Origin: Linderina pennispora
Lineage: Eukaryota > Kickxellomycota > Kickxellomycetes > Kickxellales > Kickxellaceae
DNA: 64,000 bases
Direction: 5' to 3'
Assembly (NCBI RefSeq): GCF_002104995.1
Contig: NW_024468258.1
Coordinates: 620,001 to 684,000 of the forward strand
The notes below the pieces were generated by a model. It searched no databases and was not told the origin of the DNA. It saw only the letters and a list, made by a program, of their open reading frames with translations. Shown here in pieces: positions 43,657 through 54,259 of this stretch. The first letter of the stretch is position 1; each line of letters opens with the position of its first letter. The translations under genes were made by a program, and so were the position numbers.

Positions 43657-46600
43657 ATGCCTTCACTTAAGGAACACTTGCCTCTTGCTGTTCACCTCTA
43701 TGCGCTAGGAACTCTAGGGGGTTTGTGGGCCCGAGATGCCCCTCATCGCAAGCACCACCTCGATTCGCCTCTAGCCCTGTGCGTCCATGCGCTGCTCGTT
43801 GTTGTGGCAGTACAGGCTATTCCTGGCTGGTTTGGGGCGATTCATCAGGTGTCTGTTGCAATGCTGCCAGCGCTAGCACGCTACATTGATGGCCAGCTCG
43901 GGTTCAGGCTCGTCAACCTCGTTGGACTTCAAGCCCTCTTTCAAGCCAGTGGCACTCCTCTTTCCCTGCAAGCAACCGGATTCCTGCTGCACCTGTGTCT
44001 GCTTGCTGCTGACCTCGATGCACAGGGCTGGCACGATCTGCATAGTGTGGTTCGCAGTGCGCTTTACACCAAGGAGATTGCTTTGAGTCGGCTTGGGCAC
44101 ATTCGTGAGCTTACTATCGACGACTTTTGGGCCTTGCCCGAGCGGCTCCGCCTACAGACAGCACACCAAGAGTTCAAATACGACCAGGACGAGACACTCT
44201 TCATCTTTCGAGCCATCGTCCGGATGATGTGGCGTCCCTACCTCCCACTCCTCGCTGTGCAGTCGCTATCCCGTATTTCTCATGTCATGCAGTCAGTCAT
44301 GTTCGCAAAGGTACTCCAGTGTGCTGAAAATCCGTCAGGCCACGCATGGTACCAGACATATCTGTATATATTTGCCAGTCTGGTGCTACAGCTGATCAAC
44401 TCACAGTCTGGCCGCATCAGCGAGCTGCTGTCAGAAGAAGAACAGCGAGTGTCAAGGGCGATGGAATTAGAACTTGTCCGTCTGCCGCTTCTATCAGCTG
44501 GCAATCAAGTGCCAAGAGGCGGGCGCATGAACTATTTGGTGAATAGGATCTTCCGATGTCTCCGCAGCAGTCTCTCCAGGGTATCCTCTCTAGCGACGGC
44601 TGCATTTACTCTCTGGCTGACCTACCGGACAATCGGCTGCATTTCATTCATCCCCATTGCTGTTATCACTGTCCTGTCTTCGGTGACCTGGGCAATTGGG
44701 CAGCTCCAGCAGTGGTGTGGTCGCCCATACCATGAGAAGTGGGCTGAAAAGTTGGACTCTACCGAGATCTATAGGAACATCAAGATCATCAAATTCAACA
44801 GCTGGGAACAGAGGTATCTTGACCCGGCTCTCGCTACCAACAGAGACACAGATAGGCTAGACAGCAGTGCAATCCCTAAGAGGTATCGTCGTGCGGTATT
44901 TTTGGTTCTGGGAGTGATTGCCAACATTAACGACATTCTGCAAGGTATTTCGAGTCAACTGGCAGTTTTCTTCACTGTGCAGCTGCATATTCAGAGCGGC
45001 AGGACGCTGTCCAGTGTTGAGTTGCTGCAGATCGCCGACCAGATTTCACAGACCAAGGCTAATGCCGCAAGCGTTATATCCGGGCTCAGATCATTGTCTG
45101 AGGCGATTACTACAAACATCCGGATGGAAGGGTACCTAAGGATCGGGCCCACAGACGGTGTTCTGGTACATCCAGCGACTTCAACGGTAGGCCCGTCAAT
45201 CGAGATGAAGGATTGCACATTCACGTACCAGTCACTTGAGTCTACAGTGAAGGAGAAGAACGTGCTGGAGCGCGTATCGCTCAAAATCGGCAGCGGTGAG
45301 CTTGTGTCAGTCAAGGGCAGTGTCGCATCTGGCAAGACATCCCTGCTGCATGCGATGTGCGGAGAAGTGAGGATGCGATCCGGAACTGGATCGGCTTATG
45401 GCAGGATTGGGTATCTGGAGCAGTCACCGTACATCATGAACAGCACGCTGCGTGACAACGTCCTGTTTGGCCATGACTTTGACGAAGCGTTTTACTGGCG
45501 TGTCATGAAGGCCTGCGCGTTAATGGAGGACATCGAGCAGTGGCCGGATCGCGACATGACGCTAATTGGCGAGCGCGGCATCAATATTTCAGGTGGACAG
45601 AAGGCTCGGCTGGCGCTTGCTCGTGCAGTGTATACTCGGGCTGATATATACATCCTGGACGATCCGCTCTCTGCTGTTGATGCACAAGTCAAGCGCCATC
45701 TGCTGGACCATGTCCTGCTAAACACTGGGTTGCTCGGCAACAAGTTACGTGTGGTGTCGATGAACTCTAACCACTTGGATGCGTTTGCCAACAAGAACAT
45801 CACTGTCGATAAGGGTCAGATCACCGTAGAGATCCAGGAGCACCCAAGAGTGCACACAATTGCAGAGCAGTCGGAGCCAGATCAGAAACCTGAGTCTGAG
45901 GATGACGCTATGTCTGTGAACTCAGCGACCACGCTGACCAGCAATGGCAGCGCGCCTTTGGTGACAGACAATGCTCAAGACACGCAGCCTGCCAAAACTG
46001 ACGACACGAGGAAGAATATCAACTGGGGGAACTTGAAGTATGTCGTGGATATCCTTGGGCTGCCTGTCCTTGCGCTGCTTCTCTTTTCGGCTGTGTTTCA
46101 CCCGATTGTCGACCATATTGCGGAGGGGTACAAGCTCGATGCGTTGAATGAGAACAGCAAGTCTGTTGACTCAAAGGCTATCAACACATATCTCTGGGTG
46201 CAGGTGATTTCGGTCTCTATTACGCATGCTGTCCATGCATTGGAATGGAGGCTTAGAAATGGACTGGTCAGCAGCTATGTGTCAGACCGTATCATCCGCG
46301 TGTTTGCCCACAGTCTGGTTTATGCACCGATGTCGCTATTCGACAGCACCAGCGTTCACGAAATCAACTCTGTGCTTCAGACATGCAAATATGATATCAT
46401 GCGGATTATTCCTTCATTGGCCCAGTCAAGCATTTCAACACTCCTGAGGGTCGCGCTGTCAATCTACCGGATCAGCTACAAGGCACCTCTGCTCCTGCTT
46501 ATTGCCCCTGCGATGGGCTTCGTGATGAGCTATACTGCCAAGCTGGTTGACCCTGCAAACAGGTCATTGAGCAGTGTCAGGAAAACCTTTAGGATCGGAC

Positions 46601-47922
46601 AATCATGGGTCAAGGGCATCCTTACCGATAGTACCAGGACGATTCGCATACATGGTGTTGAAGAGCACTTCACAGGGCTTTATGCAGGCAATGTTGACGA
46701 GGGTGTCCGTCTCGGTCGGCCAAGCAGTTCTTTAGGCTCCTTGTCGGGTACGATCGATAGTATCGTTGACATCGTTACAAGTGCTGCTGTCACATCCGTA
46801 ATGGTTGCTCAGTCGCAGTTCACTGACTACAAGCTATCGTCGGGCGAGCTCGAGGCGTTTCAGTCGCTAGTCAGCAGAATGACATCAAATATGTCAAATT
46901 TGGTATCTCTTCGCAAACGTCTGATCTTCTTGCTCGACAGCGTAGATAAGGTGCGCACATTCGTCAGCATACAGTCCGACAAGGCATGGAGGATGGATGG
47001 TGTGCAGCCGCCAGCAGACTGGCCCACGCGCGGCGAGATCGAATTCCGCAACTACAGCATGCGCTACATCCCGGATCAGGCCCTGGTACTAAAGAGCGTC
47101 TCGTTCACGATCAAGAGCGGCGAGCGCATTGGCATTGTGGGCCGCACTGGTGCAGGCAAATCGTCGCTGACACGTGCATTGTTCCGGCTAGTTGAAGGTG
47201 AAGGCGGGTCGATTCTGATTGACGGCGTCGACATCGCAACTCTGCGTGCTGACAGTCTGCGTCCGAATATTACAATTATCCCGCAAGATGCCACTCTCTT
47301 CGATGGTTCTGTCAGGGCAAACCTTGACCCGCTGAAGCAGTTTTCGATTGAGGACATGTGGGCAGCGCTTATCAAGGCAGATATGGTCGGCGTGATCAAC
47401 TCAGAGAATATGCACGACAAGGCAAGAAAAATCGACGATGACAGCGACTGGTACATTGGGGAGTCGAAGTGTCAGAGAGAGAAGCGACGCAAGTCTGGCT
47501 GGTTGATGCGCATGTTCTTGTGGCTCTGCCTTGAGAGGAGGTCTCTTGTCAAAAGTGAGCCAACTCTGGGTAGCTGGGGCCTATCTAGCTGGGTTGGCGG
47601 TAGCACACTGACCTCAGGACAGCGGCAGCTTTTCAGTCTGGCCCGTGCGCTGATGCGCAAACGCAAGATCCTGGTTCTTGACGAGGCGACGGCAGACGTT
47701 GACCTCAAGACAGACAAAACTATCCACGACGTCATCCACAAGGAGTTTGCCGGCTGTACGATCCTGACCATCGCGCATCGCCTTGAAACCGTCATGAGCA
47801 GCGACCGCATCATCGTCATGGATCATGGTAGTGTCGCCGAGTTCGACACGCCTGCAAATCTTCTGGCCAAGGGCGGGCTGTTTGCTGAGCTGTTCAAGTC
47901 CAATGATTTTGCTAACACCTAA
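43657..47922 (+). CDS. ABC-C (MRP-type) full transporter
   Basis: 1,421 residues from ATG 43657; the frame is open further upstream to 43420, but that stretch is not membrane-like. Layout is membrane domain 0 segments, TMD1, NBD1, TMD2, NBD2. NBD1 has Walker A GSVASGKTS (~553), signature ISGGQKARLALARAVY (~642) and Walker B IYILDDPLSAVD (~663). NBD2 has GRTGAGKSSLTRALF (~1162), a variant signature LTSGQRQLFSLARAL (~1318) and ILVLDEATADVD (~1338). The NBD1 Walker B ending DDP instead of DE, i.e. a degenerate first site, is typical of ABCC proteins that export conjugates or drugs, often at the vacuole. NBD2 has an unusual ~65-residue insertion before the signature. The substrate is unknown. Confidence 0.93.
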   Translation: MPSLKEHLPLAVHLYALGTLGGLWARDAPHRKHHLDSPLALCVHALLVVVAVQAIPGWFGAIHQVSVAMLPALARYIDGQLGFRLVNLVGLQALFQASGTPLSLQATGFLLHLCLLAADLDAQGWHDLHSVVRSALYTKEIALSRLGHIRELTIDDFWALPERLRLQTAHQEFKYDQDETLFIFRAIVRMMWRPYLPLLAVQSLSRISHVMQSVMFAKVLQCAENPSGHAWYQTYLYIFASLVLQLINSQSGRISELLSEEEQRVSRAMELELVRLPLLSAGNQVPRGGRMNYLVNRIFRCLRSSLSRVSSLATAAFTLWLTYRTIGCISFIPIAVITVLSSVTWAIGQLQQWCGRPYHEKWAEKLDSTEIYRNIKIIKFNSWEQRYLDPALATNRDTDRLDSSAIPKRYRRAVFLVLGVIANINDILQGISSQLAVFFTVQLHIQSGRTLSSVELLQIADQISQTKANAASVISGLRSLSEAITTNIRMEGYLRIGPTDGVLVHPATSTVGPSIEMKDCTFTYQSLESTVKEKNVLERVSLKIGSGELVSVKGSVASGKTSLLHAMCGEVRMRSGTGSAYGRIGYLEQSPYIMNSTLRDNVLFGHDFDEAFYWRVMKACALMEDIEQWPDRDMTLIGERGINISGGQKARLALARAVYTRADIYILDDPLSAVDAQVKRHLLDHVLLNTGLLGNKLRVVSMNSNHLDAFANKNITVDKGQITVEIQEHPRVHTIAEQSEPDQKPESEDDAMSVNSATTLTSNGSAPLVTDNAQDTQPAKTDDTRKNINWGNLKYVVDILGLPVLALLLFSAVFHPIVDHIAEGYKLDALNENSKSVDSKAINTYLWVQVISVSITHAVHALEWRLRNGLVSSYVSDRIIRVFAHSLVYAPMSLFDSTSVHEINSVLQTCKYDIMRIIPSLAQSSISTLLRVALSIYRISYKAPLLLLIAPAMGFVMSYTAKLVDPANRSLSSVRKTFRIGQSWVKGILTDSTRTIRIHGVEEHFTGLYAGNVDEGVRLGRPSSSLGSLSGTIDSIVDIVTSAAVTSVMVAQSQFTDYKLSSGELEAFQSLVSRMTSNMSNLVSLRKRLIFLLDSVDKVRTFVSIQSDKAWRMDGVQPPADWPTRGEIEFRNYSMRYIPDQALVLKSVSFTIKSGERIGIVGRTGAGKSSLTRALFRLVEGEGGSILIDGVDIATLRADSLRPNITIIPQDATLFDGSVRANLDPLKQFSIEDMWAALIKADMVGVINSENMHDKARKIDDDSDWYIGESKCQREKRRKSGWLMRMFLWLCLERRSLVKSEPTLGSWGLSSWVGGSTLTSGQRQLFSLARALMRKRKILVLDEATADVDLKTDKTIHDVIHKEFAGCTILTIAHRLETVMSSDRIIVMDHGSVAEFDTPANLLAKGGLFAELFKSNDFANT

Positions 47923-48128
47923 CGTATATATACCAGCATATAACTGCCGTTTTGCACTATCCCCAGCAGCAGCAGTATTGGTGAGCATTTTGGATCATGA
48001 TCCGCCGGGAAACCACAACCTTATAAGATCACTCCCAGGAGTCCAGACGCGAGTGGGGTGTTGGCTGCGTTGGATCTACGCAAACTCATCCGGCCCACTT
48101 GATCCCGTCCTTTTTCTCCTTACATCCA

Positions 48129-48863
48129 ATGTTTCGTCCAGCAGCCCGCCATATCGCAGCGTCCGGGCACAGCACCCATAGACTATCGGCCTGTCGATTC
48201 ACATCCGACGCCACCGCCAGCCGCGTGATTTTTGAAGCAATCCCCGCGCGCGCGATTCGCATGCTCAAGGCGATGTCGCTTGGCGGCTCTCTCCTCGCCT
48301 GCTCCGTAACCGGCGGCGTTATGTACGCGCAGTCCCAGGGCCAGCTGCAGGACGACGATCTCAGCACATCCACATTGGTGATGGCCACATCGGTCAGTCT
48401 ACTATCGACGTTTGCCGTGAGCAAGCTGTTCTCTCCGTTTGTGATTCGGGTGACACTGTTGCCGGCCAAGCGCGTACAGGGGATCCAGCTTGATAAGCAC
48501 GGGCTGCCAAAGTTCGACAGCATCATATCGACGGGCCAGAAGCACGCAGCGAAGGCAGGCAGCGACAGCAAGGTCCAGGCGCTGCTAGCAAGAGGGGTGA
48601 CAAGCGACTCGGAGCTGGTGTTTGAGACACCTGGGTTCTTTGGGCTCAATACAAAGACCACCAGGCTGCAAATCAGGGATCTGAGGCCGTCGTCGACCAA
48701 GATCCGCACATGGGATGTTAAGGAATCCGCGTGGGAGCGGATGAAGCAGGAGAAGGCTGTGCCAATGCCACTGAAAAAGTACACAATCATGTGGAAGTCG
48801 TCCAAGAACACGCCGAACCGGCGGATAATGCAGGACATTGATAGCCTCATTGGATCGCAGTAG
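48129..48863 (+). CDS. Small mitochondrial membrane protein, TMEM70/186/223-like
   Basis: About 244 residues (254 if the Met at 48099 is used). The N-terminus MFRPAARHIAASGHSTHRLS is basic and hydroxylated, a likely mitochondrial presequence. Two hydrophobic segments follow, MSLGGSLLACSVTGGVMYAQ and LVMATSVSLLSTFAVSKLF, then a soluble C-terminal domain beginning VIRVTLLPAKRVQGI. Two central membrane helices with a soluble C-terminal domain resemble the TMEM70/TMEM186/TMEM223 family of respiratory-complex assembly factors, but no residue-level signature proves it. Confidence 0.45.
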   Translation: MFRPAARHIAASGHSTHRLSACRFTSDATASRVIFEAIPARAIRMLKAMSLGGSLLACSVTGGVMYAQSQGQLQDDDLSTSTLVMATSVSLLSTFAVSKLFSPFVIRVTLLPAKRVQGIQLDKHGLPKFDSIISTGQKHAAKAGSDSKVQALLARGVTSDSELVFETPGFFGLNTKTTRLQIRDLRPSSTKIRTWDVKESAWERMKQEKAVPMPLKKYTIMWKSSKNTPNRRIMQDIDSLIGSQ

Positions 48864-48906
48864 TGTGGAGCAAGTTTGTGGGCATTTCGAAATAGACATG
48901 GGAAAC

Positions 48907-50410
48907 CTAGTTGAACTCGATGTAAATCTCGCCGCTGATGGCGTTGGCACGCAGCACAGACTCACCCGCCTGGGTGCTGTCGGCAGGTCCAAAGGTGCCG
49001 GACTTGTAGTTGCCGTGGTCCTTGACAAAGTGCAGGCGGTTGGTGCCATCGCTGGCATCCTCGACAGAAACGCGGCCACCAACAATGTTGCGGGCCAGGA
49101 AGGACCCGTCGAATCCGCCCGAGACACGGGTGTTGATGGTGCCACTGACAGTCTCAGTGACAATGGTGGACTTGGGGGCCTTGGCAACATTGACGCCAAC
49201 GTCGATGACGGCACTGACGGTGTGGATGTTGATGCTGTTACGCACAAAGTAGTGGCCGTTCACATCGCTTGTCACCGTGTTGATCGCCAGGTCCTCACCA
49301 TGGATCGGTGGGATCTGGAGCTTGCCGGTAACAGAGTTGACCTCGAACTTGCCAAAGTCAATAGCGCGCGCCAGCTTGCTGTCGAGGTCGAACTGGCCGT
49401 AGACGAAGCCGGTACGCAGGAGGTCGAGGCTGGTCAGGGTCGATGGCAGGGAGAGCACGATATCGGCGTACGCACACTCGCCCTGGCGCAGGATCTTGGG
49501 GCCCTCGAGGACAAACGAAATGTTGCCCTCCTCGTCGGTGGTCTGCTTGAGGGAGATCTGCTCAGCAATCCTGGGGTCGGACGCCAGAGCGCGCACTGAG
49601 AACGTGGCCTCGGAGGCAGAAGTGCTCACGATGCGGACAGACGAACCGATGCTGCCGCGGACAACCTGGGAGATCTTGGTAAACTTGGTAGGGTCGAAGG
49701 TGAAGGTTTCAAGGCCCTCAACAGGCACAATAGGCACGCAGATATCGTTGTGGTTGACGCGGAATAGGGAATCGATGTCAGTAGCCGCAAGCTCGCCACG
49801 CGATAGAGCGGCCAGAGCAGTGTGGTTGATGCGGCTGTTGGCCATCATCTGGAAGGCGGGACGCACGCTCTTGTTAATCTGCTCAAGAATCGTGCGCAAC
49901 AGTCTCCTCGATCTGCTTGGTAGGCTGCTTCCACGGCCTGGTAATACGCTGGTAGGGGAAACCGGGCTCATCTCCAGGCTTGTGATGGGGGTGGTGATGG
50001 TGGTGCTCGTCATCATGGCATGTGGATGTGCGGAGGCCATGAGGGTGGTGGTGAGGGTGGCCGTCGTATACCTGTCCATTCGAGTAGTACACATCGACCC
50101 AGCCCCCGCCCTCCGTCTTTCCCCACTGCTCGCCGCCATGGCACGGGTGTTTTGCCATCCATCTATCGACCCGCTCGTTGCCAAACACCGAGCGCATCAG
50201 CTGGCCGTTGTTGTGGTGCACAGCATGGAACAGGACCAGGCGCAAGGTGAAGAAAGCGACCAGGAAGATGGCAAGGCGCTTCAGGACCTTCTTTCCACGG
50301 CACGGCTGGCGGCGAACCGGCTGCTCGCTGAGAAGACCCGTCTCGATGTCCTCGGGGACGCTGCCATCCGAGTTTACGATGATTTTCATACGCTGCTTTT
50401 CGTCAGACAT
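48907..50410 (-). CDS. His-rich type II membrane protein with beta-rich ectodomain
   Basis: 500 residues after removing one extra C near 49893. The cytosolic N-terminus (~45 residues, with KKVLKR next to the membrane) precedes one membrane segment, AIFLVAFFTLRLVLFHAV. A His-rich stretch follows (HPHHHPHG and HHHHHPHHK). The C-terminal ~320 residues are beta-strand-like with short repeating units such as VTSDVNGHYFV and VSGTINTRVSGGFDGSF, reminiscent of DUF4097-type adhesin folds. Function is unknown; metal binding at the His cluster is a guess. It is tail to tail with the preceding gene. Confidence 0.6.
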
Positions 50411-50723
50411 GGTGAGAAATAAAGTAGGTGATGTTTGGAGAAAATAGGGTGTAGAGCGGAAGAAAGGATGCTTAAATGCAGTGGCGCTTGTTTGCCAAGA
50501 CTTTTCTGGTGCCCATCAGAGCAAGAGGGACTGTAGGCTGCTGGCTCGGCGCCCACAGGCTGCTGGGCACCCACTGCATGTCCACTGCATCCCCTCCTCC
50601 ACTGCGGCCTCGTGACTTTGTTCTTTTCCCACCTGCACGGCCACCGCCTACTGCAGATGGTGCCACAGTGCATACGTAAGCTTGAGCAATGGCAATGTTA
50701 GAAAAGAAATGAATGTGATGTTT

Positions 50724-53261
50724 TTAAGCCTCAAGTCCGATGCTCTTGAGGAAGGCCTTGTTGTTTGGCTTGCGGCCCAGGAACTTCTCGAGGCTGACCG
50801 ACGCGTCGCGGCTGCCGCCAGGCAGCAGGATCTCGCGGCGGTAGTCCATGCCGGTGCTGGCGTTGGCAACGCCCTCCTTCTGGAAGCGCGAGGCAAACAT
50901 GTCGGCACTGAAGACCTCGGACCACAGGTATCCGTAGTAGCCCGAGTCGTAGCCGCCCATCATATGGCCAAAGGTCGCCGATCCCCAGGTATCAATATCG
51001 CCGTTCTTGAACAGGCCGATTTCCTCGCGCAGCGACGTGTACAGGTTCTTGACGTCGACCTTGCCGTCCTCGGTGTTGTGGATGGCCATGTCGTACAGAC
51101 CAAAGAACACCTGACGGAGGTTGAATAGGCCAGCACTCTCGTTCTTGGCAGCCACCAGGCGCTTGACCAGCTCGTCGGGGATAGGCTCGCCGGTCTTGTA
51201 ATGCACGGCAAACTGGGCCAGAACCGACGGCTCCCAGCACCAGTTCTCGAGCATCTGCGAGGGAGCCTCAACGAAGTCAGTCTCGGTGCTGGTGCCGTGG
51301 AACCGGGCCCACTTTGTGATCGAGCAGATGCCGTGGAAGACGTGGCCCAGCTCGTGCAGCAGCGTCGTCGCGTCATCGTGCTTGAGCAGCGCCGGCGTCG
51401 TGCCGACGGGCTTGGGGAAGTTGGCCACCATGGCAGCAACAGGATACTCGCGCGAGCCGTCGGGCTTGGTGTAGCCGGCGCGGATCGGCCACACAGCGGC
51501 GTGGTTGTACTTGCCCTCGCGCGGGTACAGGTCCAGGTAGAAGTGGCCGACGAACTTGTCCTCGGTGGCTTCCCACACCTCGTACATGTCGACGTCCTCG
51601 TGCCACACAGGCGGGTTCTCGACCTTGACGAACCGCAGGCTGAGCATGCGCTGGTAGATGTCCAGGATGCCGCGGGTAACCTCCTTCATGGGGAAGTACT
51701 GCTTGACCTCCTCGTCGCTGATGTTGTGCTTGCGCTCCTTGACCAGGTTGGTGTAGTAGCGGAAGTCCCACGAGAACAGGCCCGTGTACTCCTCGCCAAC
51801 CGCCCTCTTGTCAGCGCGCTTCAGCTCCTCAATCTCTTCGACCTCCTTCAGTCCCAGCACCGTCAGGCGCTCGCGCAGGTCGTGTTCAAAGTCAAGCACC
51901 TCCTTGGGCGTCTTGGCCATGTGCTCCTCGAGCACGTACTCGGCGTGGGTGCTGTAGCCGAGCATCCTGGCCGCCTCCAGACGCAGGCCCACGGCCTCCT
52001 GCAGCAGGTCAATGTTCTCAGGGCACCGCTGGCCCTCGGCCACCGACAGGCGCTTGCGGGTCTCCTCGCGCTTGGCCAGCCGCAGCGCCGGGAACAGATC
52101 TGGGTACTTTGTCGTGACCACGTACTTTGTCACCCCGTCGACGACCTCGGTCGGCCGGTCCACAAAGAAGTCGGCTGGCAGACCCTCCAGCTCCTCGCGC
52201 GTGAATGTCTCGCGTCCGTCGCCCTCGTTGACGTTACGGCTGAACTTGATGCCGAGCTCCGACAGCCGCTTCTTGATATCACCCAGCCGGCCACGCTGCT
52301 CCTTGGGCAGCGCAAGTCCGTTGCGGCGGTACTGCATTTCGATCTTGGTCACTAGCCGCAGGTCCTCGGCGTCCAGCTTGGCCATCTCCTCCTTGTTGTC
52401 GAACACGGCGCGTACCACCTTGTACACGTCCTCGCGCATCAACGACTCGATCTCGAAAGCCTATTTGGGGATAATTGAAACGGGAATGTGAAATATATGC
52501 AATCATGCCGATCGGGGTTCTGCCTGCATTTGAAGAGCCCGTCCGCTCCGGGCTAAGCATCCCAGCTGTTGGCCGTGTGGTCCCTGTCTGGAATCCCCGA
52601 AAGGCGGGCCGAAGTACCCACGGCCCTCCGCTCTGGGAAGAGATAGCAACATGGAAAGACCGGGCAGCGACGTGGGAAAGTTCATGGCAGAATCTTCACG
52701 CCAATCCCCAAGGACGATCTGGATAGAAAACCAGTCAACAGGATCGTTTGGATGGAGGGTGGCTTTCCAGCACAACAACAACAACATTTGCCACGTCGTG
52801 GGCGCTATTGCCCGCCATGGATAGTGAGGGGATTCACGGCCCAGGCACAGTACTGGATTCCGTTGCCCAGCGAGGCCCCAGCAACAACTGCTTTTCATCG
52901 CCAGGAAATGGCGCGCCCCGCACAACAAAAAAAGATATCTCTGACGCCAGCTGATGAGATAAGGAACACTTACATCGAGCTTTTCCTCGGCCGCCGTGCT
53001 GGCATCGCGGATGTCCTTGTCGGTGCTGACGTTCTGCAGGAACGTGGCCACCGAGTAGTCGGCGCCCTGGTTGTTCTCGCGCATGGCCAGCGGCACGATG
53101 ACGCTCGCGAATGTCGGGTTGGTTTGCGCTGCCACATCGTCCTGGATCTTCTTGCCGCGCGCAATCAGCGTGTCAACAAGCTGCCCGATTTCTGACGGCG
53201 TCAGGGAGAAGTTGAGCACGGAGCCTTTGGTGGCCGTCTGCGGCAGTGGTGCGGTGGTCAT
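50724..53261 (-). CDS. PRD1: M3 zinc oligopeptidase (saccharolysin/thimet type)
   Basis: Soluble metallopeptidase that cleaves short peptides in the cytosol. Two exons (53261-52974, 52460-50724) join in frame across a 513-bp GTAAGT...TAG intron, giving 674 residues. The active site TTLLHELGHVFHG (HExxH, ~465), followed downstream by the third ligand in TDFVEAPSQMLENW (Glu), is the M3A signature; YDSGYYGYLWSEVFSADMF is the conserved substrate-binding tail loop. No mitochondrial presequence is evident, so saccharolysin (Prd1) fits better than Oct1. The intron is long for this genome. Confidence 0.93.
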
Positions 53262-54259
53262 TTGGGGGTAATGCGAATAGTGGTAGTAACAGTATGAGGC
53301 TATAGCCAAAAATAAAGAGGAGAGGAGAAAAGGAAGAGTGCGCGGTGTCCCCGCCATGCCTTTTAGTTGCCAGAGGGTGTGTTTTTTCTCGTAGGGAAGC
53401 AGGGCTTGTGTGCGTGTGCGGTGCTGGCCAGGAGCATTTACGGGCCCGACTTTCTGTTCACCGGTTTCCTGGCCAAGGTGGCAGCGATGCGGCCTGTGGC
53501 CAACCAGGACCATGCAGCACGGAACCGCCATGCACGTGATGCTTCTAATCAGGATTTGTGACGTGAGCAGGCGAGTTCTCGGAATTACCGAAAAGCTCAA
53601 TTGGCCGGATTGCTGCTGCGTTTGTTCGGCGGCGCTTTCTGGTGCGAAACTGAGCAACAGCAAAAACAGGTGCGCTGCTGTCTGCCAAGAGGCACAGCCT
53701 GCTGGGCATGAACAATGCAAGCCTTCGTTTTTCCTCTGGGCTTGGGCGCTGAGTAAGACATGTCTGCCCAAGCGCAAGAGTGCCAGCTGCATTGTGCATT
53801 GGCATGAGACAAGCGGGGCAGCACACCACACACACACACACAAACACATTTGCAGAGCAGCAAAAGTTTTTGCTGTTGCACACTGCGATGCTGGCGGAGC
53901 AGTGGGAGCTGCGCTGCGGGCCGTTGTGCTCCAGCAGCACCCAGGCCGTACTGCCTGGCTGCAATCTTGAGATCATCATCAGGTTGGGGGCAGCCGCATT
54001 CTTTGGGTAATTCTTTGATTTGAGCACTACTCTCCAGGCCTGGCCAATCATCGCAGGCACATGGCGGTGAAAAAATTTTCACTGCCGACCCCAGCCTCCC
54101 GGATTCTAGCCCCCCAGGTCCCGCTCAAAAGCTAAGGCGTGGTCGTATTTCGCCCGCCGCCCAGCGCATCGCGAACACTTTTCTCTTCCTCCTCCAACTT
54201 GTTTCCCCCTATTTTTCTCTTGAATTTCGAATAGCCATTACGGAACATTAGAGACAAAA
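53262..54259. other. Divergent promoter region, PRD1 / eEF2
   Basis: 998 bp with no supported gene; contains a short (CA)n run near 53825-53842 and a strongly pyrimidine-rich leader (54180-54225) just before eEF2, as expected for a highly transcribed translation gene. Confidence 0.5.

Noticed and set aside
51201-52355. 384-codon antisense frame over the M3 peptidase.
   Set aside because: Mirror of a GC-rich conserved gene; the sense strand carries HExxH and the whole M3 fold.
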